The notes under the pieces are model-generated. The model made no database searches. It saw only the letters and a list, made by a program, of their open reading frames with translations, and was not told the DNA's origin. A stretch of DNA of 64,000 bases from Luidia sarsii (Eukaryota > Echinodermata > Asteroidea > Paxillosida > Luidiidae), in NCBI GenBank assembly GCA_949987565.1, contig OX465119.1, positions 7,700,194 through 7,764,193 on the forward strand, read 5' to 3'. How positions within the stretch are numbered: the stretch's first letter is position 1; every line of letters starts with the position of its first letter. The position numbers and the translations under genes were made by a program. Of this stretch, positions 12,601 through 24,600 are shown piece after piece.

Positions 12601-15600
12601 AGTAAGCAGCAGTTTATGCAGCACTTTTGTAAAAAGTAGTCAATATGATATGAACAATTTAAGAGGTTTTCAAAATGGAGACCAACAAGCAGGAAAAAGT
12701 TTTAACAGTCACTCCAATGTGGTCACACACTGCACTAGGCCGATGCTTAAGTCACTAATGCAGTCTAACCTTTGAGGAATGCAGGGCACAGATGGGTCTA
12801 TTGAGAGGGAAGGCTACAGTCCCCGTGGATAGGATGGCTGAAGCTGGCTTGGCTACATTCAATGTGGCTCCAAAGGGGAACAGGTACGTCAGAGCCCTGA
12901 TTGGGGAGATAAGAAAACCCACTCAGCAATTTTATGACAGACATGACTTGTTCTTGACCCTCAGAAACATGCATCAGCTAATATACAGCTCTAACAAATA
13001 TGGGACCTGTGAAAATTTACTGACATAAATGACAAAAACAGAAAAGTGAGAAAGATTGCTAGTATCCAAACTTAAGGCCCTCTACATTTCTAGTGCAGTG
13101 TATTACAGGACCTGTCAAAAGAAAATTGCATAAAGTCAGATTCCTCCACAATTGCTAATGGATGTGATTAATGAAGAGATTTCTTGTTAATTTTGCTTTT
13201 GATTTTGTTTTGAGAGCATTTCTAGAGACCATGTTCATCTTTTCATTGAAATAGAAATACCGGAAACTTGGGGACAATGGTTTCATATATGGACTCCATT
13301 TTCACTGTCGAAATCTTCCCTGATCATGTTGAATTACGGTATTTGAATCCTTTTCCTCTGCTGGATCTAATCGCATCTTTGACTCAATTTGGAAACATTT
13401 GAGAAATTTCAACCTCATGATGTTTACATGATAGGCCTCATGTTATGACACTGGAAGTTTCAAACACAAATGTTGAATTGGATGTACACGTGGAAGGTTG
13501 CCATTCTGCTGTTTATTGGAGAGAAACATACAAATGTGAATAGACTGTAACCTTGTGTAGAATGTGCAATATTGACATGCAGAGAAGAAATACACACATA
13601 GCACATTCTTCAGTGAAACAAAGTTGTAGTATTTGACTGTATAAGTAATCATACATTACATAGGCGTGGCAGAAGTACATAAAATCTACAATACTGTACA
13701 GTATATTTCAAGGGAATGTACATAGTTTTGAAGATTCTTTATGTTCTACAGCTACACGTACCGTAGGACTTTCCTGAGTTACTTAAGCACTTTGTGACAG
13801 GACCTCTGAAATTGGATCATGTGTGGTGTTGCTCTTCACCAGGCCTTACCATTCAGGACAACACTATCGTCTAAAAACTCTAAACATTAAACAATGACTT
13901 TTCTCAGCCTTCCTCAGAGCAACACTTAGCATGACAAACATCTGCTTTAATGTCAGTTGCCATGCTGGGCAACAATTACGCTATTGTAAAAACATTACTG
14001 TTGATGATTGAGGGATAGTATGTTGTCAAGGAAGAAAGCATGCTGGTATGTCCCACAGCCCAACACTTGCTGGACAGAAAGTGGAATCTGCAGTCAAATG
14101 GTGTCAGCGCAAGCGTTACCTACTACTGTACACACAGTAGTGCTACACTCCATAGCACTACACACAATGGGCCCTTTTCAGGTGGATAATCCCATGACAA
14201 AAGCCACACAGATGTCTGATTGGGACAGGTTTGACTCACCGACACAGGAACCCTTATTTTATTTCACAATTATCTGTTGTTCCTGATTGTTTTGAAAGTT
14301 TAAAGAGTTTTGAAAATGGCACAATTATCTGTGGTGGTCATAGGCATTGAAAAGTGGCCTGGCACAATGTGGTTAATATCATTGCTATTCTATAGACTAT
14401 CTTTGGAGAGTTACTAAGAACATTTTCTATTCTACAAGAAGGATATTCCTGAGATACATAGAATCACTGCTATTCTACTTAGAACCTAGAACCACTGCTA
14501 TTACAGTACAGGTATGACTTGACTGAGTTCAGTGCAGTGTGCAGTAGCTGTTGTACGTAGTATGCAGACATACTCGGTGCTCACTGAGGTAAGAGACTTC
14601 TAGTGAGACACAAAACAATGCAGCCATGATTTCAGGATAGGGGATAAGGAAAATATCAGAATCCATGCAGTATTGGGATGCAAGGTTCACGGAACTCACT
14701 CCCGATAACTGGATTTGTTTTCGTCACCCATCTCAGTCATAGGGGGCGTGTTTTCAGATGCAGGCGTTGGTTTTTTCCTAGCACCAAGTATTGAGAGGGT
14801 TGTACAAGCAGGAGGAAAATGATATGTTAAACACAGAGAATGAAAGGCATGGATTTAGGGAATGATGAGATACACAGGAATGATGAGTATGGGGTTGAGG
14901 TTGATGGGTCAGGGGTTGAGGGTGGAAGGGTCAAGGCAGGGACCAGGGTTAGAATGTCAGAGGTTAAAGATCAGGGTTGAACTGTGATTGCCAAAAATAG
15001 TGGCCTTGGTCAGAGAGCATTAAACATCTCTTCATTCAGAAAGTTGTCAGGCAGTGACAAAGTACTTCCTTTGAGTAACCATTTCCCTCAATCAGAATGA
15101 GGAATAACAGCTTTCATAGATTAGAATGTCAGCTACGTCATGACACATGTAGTTGCTGCTATGTAAGCTGATGCACACTATCCACTGGTGAGTCTCTCAG
15201 CTATTATCATCCAGCAGTTAGACTAACACAGCTATCTTTACACAACCAAGATGAGGGTTATGGAAGGTTAAGTTGGCTGACATTTATCTTGGCAAAATGG
15301 CACGCTAAAGCTCAATAGGTAATGTTAGTATTGGTAAGGCCTTTTCTGTGATTTAATCTCAGAAATTTTACAATGTACACACTGCTTAGCAATTTGATGA
15401 CCAACATGCAAATCTCTAACATTTAGAGTGCCTGGCATTTAAATTCTAACAGGACCTTTCTCAAAGGCAAAATGAGATTATGATTGTTATGAATTATCCA
15501 GGAATTTTGTTATGTCAGCAACTAATATGCTGTGCCAAAAAATATGAATTGTAATTAATTTCAAGTTGATTTTAAAACCCAAAACAGCTTTTAAAAATCT

Positions 15601-18600
15601 GAATGTCATTTTATATGTCATTTTAAGTAAATTTTACAATTAACTGTTGCGAACTGCTCACTGACTAAAGTGACCTGCAATGCATAAATTTCTTAAAAGT
15701 GAGGGAAGTCAGATCAGTATAAGGTTGACACTATTTCTACATTCTCATTCTTAGAAAGTGAACAATTTTTAAGGAAAACATAAAGGAATCTGAAACTAAG
15801 GACTTATTTGAAATAAATAATTGAAAACAAAACTGCCTTGATAAAGGCAAAATGTTATTAATTTATTTTTCAGATGAAACTATCCCATACCCGAACCAAC
15901 CCCAAGCCTACAATAATGATAAGGGGAACAGGGATGAGAGAAAGTCATGAGATGGGAAAGTTGTTCTTACTTTGTGTCATTAGTCATCTCGTCCTCACCA
16001 ATGTTGTGTACAATCTTGCCAGCAGCAATGCTGATCGCTCTGTTGTTTGTATGAACAAATAAAGAAAAAACAATGATCTTCAAACTCAAAGGCAATGTAA
16101 ATGTCTTCTCACGGACTTGTCTTTTGAGATGTGTTGTAAGCACTGTACATTCTGTAACTTTCCTGAACCTCCTACTGTAAAAAAAAAAAAGAGGAAAAAA
16201 CTAACAAACAAAAACAAAACAAATAACCACAACCCCAAGTCAACCAAATTACAGGCATTTTCACAGGATTGGATCTGTGACTTGGTGTAGTGCTGATGTC
16301 CAACAAATAAGCTGGCCATTTGGTCAAGAACATAACACAGGTGCTATTAATGCATGTTTTTTGTTGAAGCAGGTTAAAGCAAAATACTGAGTAGACAGTA
16401 CATCAGGAAGGAAGGGCATACATGTATCTATCACAGACTACATGCTTTATCACCAAATCACCAAGGGAAGCTAGATAGCTAATTACATGTAGCTCGCATG
16501 ACATAAATCCTCACTTCTGTATCCATCTTCCAAATCAAATAGACCCAGGCTGTCATAATTTCTCACTCTGGCATGAACACATGTACAGTAGGCTCTTGTC
16601 ATTTCAAAATCTGCTGGATCTGGTCCAAATGTATTATCCGATACGGTGGTTATCCAATATCGACCCACACTTCAGTATGCATTGCTCCTATCCCATGTAT
16701 GCAATTGTGAGGTAAATGAGGCAAATAAAAGTTCTAAGATGTAATGTATGAGAAACAAAATGCAAATCTTATTCTGTAAAAATGAATCCAAAATCAAATG
16801 TAAAGGAAACATTCCAATGGTCCTTACATTGATAGTAAAATTTGATCATGGATGTGGCCCAACAAAGTGGTCGGTGGAGTGTGGATATCAGATGGTCTGA
16901 ATTCCTTTTATGGTTAAAGTAGGTTATCTCTCCAGCGCAAATTGTGTCAAGGAAAGATTACTTTATTTAATATCTAATTCTTAAATTTAGTAATTATATG
17001 TACCGGAATGTGAGTGTAGCAGATTTTCGCATCGACTGGCCGGCATTCTTTCGTAAGAAATGATGTAATAATTGCTTAATGCAATTGGTCAACTGGATCC
17101 GCATTGAAATAGAAAGCCAATTTATGCATGGTGATACAAGAGTTTCGTCTTCAGCAAATTTCTTCTTATAGAAATGTGCACATTTTTGCTGGGATCAAAG
17201 AAACGTGTTTTAACTGGACTTTTGTTTTAGCTGTGTCTATTAGCAAGAGCCAACTGTGAATGGAAGCAAGATGAACAAACTGGAATGGCAATGAAGATAC
17301 CTATGTGTCCAAACGGCTTGCCGGGAATATTGAAAGTTTTTTGATGAGAAAATAAAAACAGAATCTGACCTGTTGAGCACACCGTTTGAGATGAGTGCTT
17401 CTTTTGGGTGAAAATATTTGTAGTAGGACGTACGGACAACACTGTCTGTAAAGAGAAACAGATAAATGCAATGTATATTGCAGTGAGGGTAAGCGAATGA
17501 AGGTTCTGTTTACAAACATTGCATTGAGTGGAATGAAATAGGCTAGAGTGACTCTAATGATCCCACAGAATGAAGCATTGTTGAATGCATAATTCTAAAT
17601 GGCTATCAAAAGCCCACAGAAAGAACCCACTGTTGCATCTTGTTGAATGCAGCAGAGTTAGGGCACCCACTGTTGCATCTTGTAGAATGCAGCAGAGTTA
17701 TGGCACCCACTGTTCCATCTTGTTGATTGCAGCAGAGGGAACCCACTGTTGCATCTTGTAGAATGCAGCAGAATTAGGACACCCACTGTTGCATCTTGTT
17801 GATTGCAGCAGAGTTAGGGCACCCACTGTTGCATCTTGTAGAATGCAGCAGAGTTAGGGCACCCACTCTTGCATCTTGTTGAATGTAGCAGAGTTAGGGC
17901 ACCCACTGTTGCATCTTGTTGATTGCAGCAGAGTTAGGGAACCCACTGCTGCATATTGTTGATTGCAGCAGAGTTAGGGAACCCACTGTTGCATCTTCTT
18001 GAATGCAGCAGAGTTATGGCACCCACTGTTGCATATTGTTGATTGCAGCAGAGTTAGGGAACCCACTGTTGCATCTTGTAGAATGCAGCAGAGTTAGGGC
18101 ACCCACTGTTGCATCTTGTTGATTGCAGCAGAGTAAGGGGAACAACTGTTTCACCTTGTTGAATGCAGCAGAGTTAGGGAACCCACTGTTGCATCTTGTT
18201 GATTGCAGCAGAGTTAGGGCACCCACTGTTGCATCTTGTTGAATGCAGCAGAGTTAGGGCACCCACTGTTGCATCTTGTTGAATGCAGCAGAGTTAGGGC
18301 ACCCACTGTTGCATCTTGTTGACTGCAGCAGAGTTAGGGCACCCACTGTTTCACCTTGTTGAATGCAGCAGAGTTAGGGGACCAACTGTTTCATCTTGTT
18401 GAATGCAGCAGAGTTAGGGCACCCACTGTTGCATCTTGTTGACTGCAGCAGAGTTAGGGCACCCACTGTTTCACCTTGTTGAATGCAGCAGAGTTAGGGC
18501 ACCCACTCTAGCATCTTGTAGAATGCAGCAGAGTTAGGGCACCCACTGTTGCATCTTGTTGAATGCAGCAGAGTTAGGGAACCCACTGTTGCATCTTGTT

Positions 18601-21600
18601 GAATGCAGCAGAGTTAGGGGAACAACTGTTTCACCTTGTTGAATGCAGCAGAGTTAGGGCACCCACTGTTGCATCTTGTTGAATGCAGCAGAGTTAGGGG
18701 AACAACTGTTTCACCTTGTTGAATGCAGCAGAGTTAGGGCACCCACTGTTGCACCTTGTTAAATGCAGCAGAGTTAGGGCACCCACTGTTTCACCTTGTT
18801 GAATGCAGCAGAGTTAGGGGAACAACTGTTTCACCTTGTTGATTGCAGCAGAATCAATGTCAATAGCCCCCTGCACAATGCTCCCACTATTCCTTCTTAT
18901 TCAAGTGATCAGCCTCCTTGACTCTCACACTTACCATTGTTGACCATCACACCATAGTCTTCCAGCAGGAAGTTGATGTTGGTGTCAAACTTCGACTCTC
19001 CTCCTTCTCCCATCATGACCAGGACACTGCCCCCATTCTCAAGGTATCTCTTAATCACCTCAAACTGTCAAGGGAAATCAATTGAAGATCCATCATATAG
19101 CACTGTCAGCACTTTAAACACTAATCACACAGGTTTAACCCTACCCACCCCAAATCTTACCAACTCCTCCTTGCCTATTGCGAGACTTTTGGATTGAGGG
19201 CACCTGGGTTCTTAAGCCATGGAGGGAATTTGCAGGATGGAGGGCATAAGGAGTGTTCAAGGCTGGGCAGAAAACCCTGGTATCCGAAACCTGATCAATG
19301 GCATTGGATACCCGGTTCCATTTTTTTGAGTTCAGGTATCCGATTTTATTTTCCGAACAACATATCTTTACTTTATTGTTTATGAGATTGTAAGATGCAG
19401 TGACATCCGATTCAATACATTAAAAGAGGAACCAAAATTGTATCAACTGAATAGTCAATTCTTGGGGTCATTTAATAGAGTTGTCTTTTTAGACATGGTT
19501 ATCATTAGGTGCAATCCCAATAGAAAAGGAAAACCATCGAAAAGTGGACCGAATCATCGCGATTCAAGAATCAATTTGTTTTTGTGCACGAGTCCACACT
19601 CAGCAATATTTTTGGAAAGTGGATCGTGATTCAAAAATTATTGTTTTGCGGGCCAAGGCCGCCAAACTGCATGTTCCTGAAATATGACCTGATCGGACTG
19701 CACATGCCTGGAAATATGACCCTGCCGAAGGCACTTTCCGGACAGCATTATTTTAATGGCAGCGCACAATTAAAATGAGTTTTTCATTTAACTGTTTCAG
19801 AAAAAATAAACCCTAGAATTATAACAAATTAAAAAGCTCCACTGCATAACGTCTGACCTCTGATTAATATTTTACGAAACGCATAGATAATTGTTTTTTT
19901 GTCGCGAAACCAACGCACTATGCACCATGTGCAGCGCGACGATGCAACACGAAGGGCTTGTGTACCGCATGTACCGCATGTACCGCACTTGAATACGCAG
20001 CAGTACGGGCACAGGCCTGAGGTGTTTTCAGCATGGTTTCCACCTCAGCGGCCTCACACATGCGGTTTTAATCCTGGCGGAATGGGAGGGAACCAGTCTA
20101 CAAGATGCACGTGTTGTGATACAGCACTCTCGCTGTAGATTTCACAAGTGATCGTTTTCGTTTCGGACGCCATGATTCTAATGATCGCACAATGTTAAAA
20201 CAATGCTGCTTAATTGTTTTGGTCGTCAAAGAAACCCAGGAATACCTCAACTGAAGGTGTTTTTTTGACGTTGCCAATTTTATTATCAATGTTGCTTGTT
20301 GCCGATTTTATTATCAATGTTGCTTGTTCAAGTTGCCGATGTAGAAACTGAAAGCATGCCTGGCGCGGTGCTCCAATACTGCTATAACGACCAGCGGGCA
20401 TTACGCAACGTAATTCTAGGTTCTTAATTTCTTATGTTTTACATTGAATGGCGGGTATCCGGGTACCGATGATTTCAAAATTCGGGTATCCGGTTCCTCA
20501 AATACCCAATTTTCCCAGCCTTAGGAGTGTTTGTCTCTGAAAGAAAATGATGGATCCAAGTTGATAGGCCCAATGCAACAGATGATGATTTTGGAGGATT
20601 GCGGTTACTGGTGACTTAAACCAAAATATTATTTTGGAGGATTTAGTTGAGTTGGTACGTCACACTAATCACACAGGAAACATGGCTAGTGTGCATAATC
20701 CACCTTCTGCACATTATGCAGTACATGTGTCTGGTCGGACACACATGTAGGGCACTTTTCACCCAGTAACATTGCACAATTTTGAAGGATTTGGGTTAAG
20801 ATTTAAATGTCATTAAATGAGGAACTCTTTCAGGGGTCAAAGAAAGCTGTAGAAATTGAGGTGGATACTTTTCTACAGGATTCAGGTTTTACAGTAATAC
20901 TGTCGGTCAAGGGATGTGAAAAAAGGTGAGGGGAAGCATCTTATAAAAGCCTTGGTTGATATATAGATGATGTTATTGATCCAAAGAAACTGATCAAGTC
21001 AACATATTAAGAAAATAAATCGTCTCCTAATGGAAGCCTACCTCAGGCGCTGTGAACTTTTCTCTTGGGCCGGCCAACACAAACACCTTAGCATTGCTCA
21101 GTTTCTCCTCTGTAATTTCATCTTTTTGACTGGTAGCAAACGGAAATCAAAACAGAATTCCACAAATTATTGGTAGTGTCAAATCTCTAAACAAGGTACC
21201 AATTGGAACAATCATAAGTTTGACTATATCTTCTGCTAATGTCTTCTGTCACGTCAAGATCGATGTAAACTTTAAATATTTAGAGCCTCTATTATTTTTG
21301 CGCATGGATTTTACGCATGTAAACATTAATTGCTCTATGCACCTTTCTATCTTTTTTCTCTCTAAGGCATGCCTTTTCATTTCAATACGGAGGTCCTGCC
21401 AGGATTGAAACATCAAGCCTTCTACAATTGCTGAGATTTGACTCACCTTGTTATTTTCCAACTGCTGCGCAGTTTCTTGTGTAAGCTCTTGAAGCCATTC
21501 TGGGGAGAGAACAACTCCCGCTTGGACACATCAAAGACAATGCCAGTTCGTTGACCTTTTTCACCCATATCCTATCATGGACAATCAAAACAATGCACGA

Positions 21601-24600
21601 CAACTTTCATCTCCAGTTTGAATGATAAACCTATAATTGATATTCAGACTCAGAATTTTGAAGGAACAGAAACAATGATGGGTACCCTAGTAACAAATAA
21701 TGATGTCAATATTAAATGCCTCTTGTAATCCAAACTCCAAAGTTATATGCACATGTATGCATGTATACAGTAGTTAACATTCTTTTGAATGTGTTGCTCA
21801 TTGGAGTAAAAAGCCGCATCCGCACTGGACTTAAAATTGGTAAACTAACCGAGCAAATGGGTAAATTGACCATTTTAAGTCCAGTGCGGACAGCCCAGGA
21901 AGTTTTCCTCCCAGGTAACTTACCCGACTCAAATGGGTAGTTTAACCGACCAACGTCTGCCCGGTTAAATTGACCAGGTCTGTTTAACCGAGCCGAAAAG
22001 TCCAATCCGGACACGACGTCTCGGTAAACGACTCAGTAAAAATCCACATCCGGTCCAGCGTAGGCGCCCCGCATTGCCTCGATACCACGTGACGTGTACG
22101 TCCCTGTACACAAAACTCGTGCGGGCGTGGGGTAGCAACGTGACTACAGTACATGCACATGTACAGTGTACTGTACATAATGTACACACACGGCCGGTAG
22201 ATTGTGCACAGACATCCGGTGAAAGGTCACCATGAAAGTGCCCTCATGCGTTTGTTTGCGCCAGTCGGTTAGTTTTACCGATCGTCTCAGTTAGTTTACC
22301 CGAGTCGAATAGTCCAAGTGCGTACGCCTGGAAGATTTACCCATTGGAATGTTACCCACGGGCTCGGTAAAAAATAAGTCCAGTGCGGACACGGCTGAAA
22401 CCTACCATATACTGTACATATACACCTGGTACAGGGTTCCTGCACCTTGTGAAAAAAAATACATTCCAAGACTTTTCCATGGTCAAATTCTTAAAATCTG
22501 GAACCCCTTTTTTCATCTCACAATTTAGTGGGCCTGACGTTTCGATCCTAGCAGGACCTTTCTCAAAGGCACTCTGCCTTTGAGAAAGGTCCTGCTAGGA
22601 TCGAAACGTCAGGCCCACTAAATTTTGAGATTTGCATTTTGGTAATTCCAGTCAGTAAGCAGTTGACAAAATTTTGCTATACCCCTTTTTTCATCTTAGA
22701 TGATTAACGGTAGCTAATGATATTATTATTATTTTTGTATTTATTTTTCCAGGCTTGTAAAAACAATTTACAACTTTCCAAGACTTTTCTGTGGTTTTCC
22801 TTGACCGCAGGATCTCTGCACGTATGATTGACAGGTAAGGTTATAAAAATGTAATAAAGATTTCATACTGACATCCCTGATTTACAAGAGAGACTTGCAA
22901 TAAGAATACTCAAAGCCATATATTCATTGTACCGGTAACTATTTGACATCATATTCCATCATTTCAAAATGGACACACCTGAATGTGCATTCACTCATTT
23001 CACTGCAAATATCAGGAACATGAAGGTCCTATTGGTCACTTTTGTCTGATTCTGAGTTCCAGAGTGCTAGAAATAAATAAAATGCAAAACCAGAGGTCTC
23101 AGGTTTAAATCAGGGGTTCAGTCAAAGTTTTCTTTGCTATTTTCAGAAATTCTTCAAAAGTTCATAATAAGTTTTCCTTTGTTTGAAAACTAAACACAAT
23201 TTACTCCGATCTTCAAACACGCCATGACGTTATCGATTTGCGTACATCGGGTTCAGTTTAGAAGCAAAGATGGCTGTCTTGATTACCTCTTCACGACCAA
23301 CTGAGGGGAAATTTCTCCTTATTTTCAAGTACGTGAGTAAACCGAATGATCAGTATTGGAATCTGTAATTCTCACTGAATCTAACAGTGGGTGCAAGGGA
23401 CAATTTCACGGCTGTTTTGGGGGTAAAATCACTTAATCTGCTCAAGGATTTTGGTCGGGAGTACCGGTAGTTGAAAATTTCCCTATAGAATTAGAAGATC
23501 CTTTGGATTTACATGTATAGTCGCCCGACCCCTCCAAATTTGAAAAAAAAAGGCAACTTGTAGTTCTAAGGTCTAAGTTACTCGGATTAAAAAAAAAGGG
23601 TCATACTCATAGGCCATGAGAATGACTGACTGACAGTATGAGTAGACTACTAGACTAGTAGTGATAGAGTAGTAGTAGGCCTGCTGCCGGTACTGGTAGC
23701 CTAGCCAAAGTAGTAGTATGAGTATGACTATGATAAGTACCGGTATGTTTGAAATACATGGGTAAAATTGCAGTGGAAGCACTGCAGAGCCAAGATTCAT
23801 TGCATCAGTCATAATACATGTACGTCATAACTCATTACTACATGTTGTGTGTAAGACTCAGAGCATTTACTGACTTTATAGTACCGGTAAGCCTATTCTA
23901 TTGGTCAGGGAAGTTGAGTTCAACAAAGGCTCACTCCCTTCAACTGTGAAACTGTAAACTGGGAGTGAAACTTTGTGTCTATGGAGTGGTCATAATAATG
24001 TCCACTTTTTAAAATATAGTTAAATAAATGATTTAAAATTCATCAGATGGAGTTCCATTAAGTTATTACTAGAAAATTAGAAAAAGATTCAAACAAAATG
24101 TTTAAATCAATTTTTAATTTAGCTGCAAAATATTTCATGAACTTTATCATTCACACCTGTACTGTAGTAACCTTTCACTCCAGGGAATAACATGGACAGC
24201 TAAACTGACCAATAAGGTGCCAGAATGCCATTCTGTGACATCAGCACCGACCAAGTTAATTCACTTAGCAGTATTTCTACATTAACTGTAGTCTGAGTAA
24301 CTTGGACCCGACAAGTCACCCTTTTTTATCGAAATTTGGAATTTGGAGGATTGGGTGACTGTAGGGTCCAAGGGAACAGGCTATGCAATGCTGGAATTTA
24401 CTACCCCCGCCCGAAATCCCAGATTTACCCCCAAAACACCTGTGCAACCGTCCCACACACCCATTTGTCTCTCTTCTCGATCAACTAAGGGGGAATTTCT
24501 TCCTTTTTCACAAGCGTATGAAAAACAAAATGACCAGTAAGGCAGTATAACTAGTATTGGAATCTACGATTCTCACTGAATACAAAATGGGCACGTTGGA

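Noticed and set aside
17620..18852. CRISPR-like array
   Set aside because: The unit is a contiguous 40-bp tandem repeat without unique spacers, in an animal intron.
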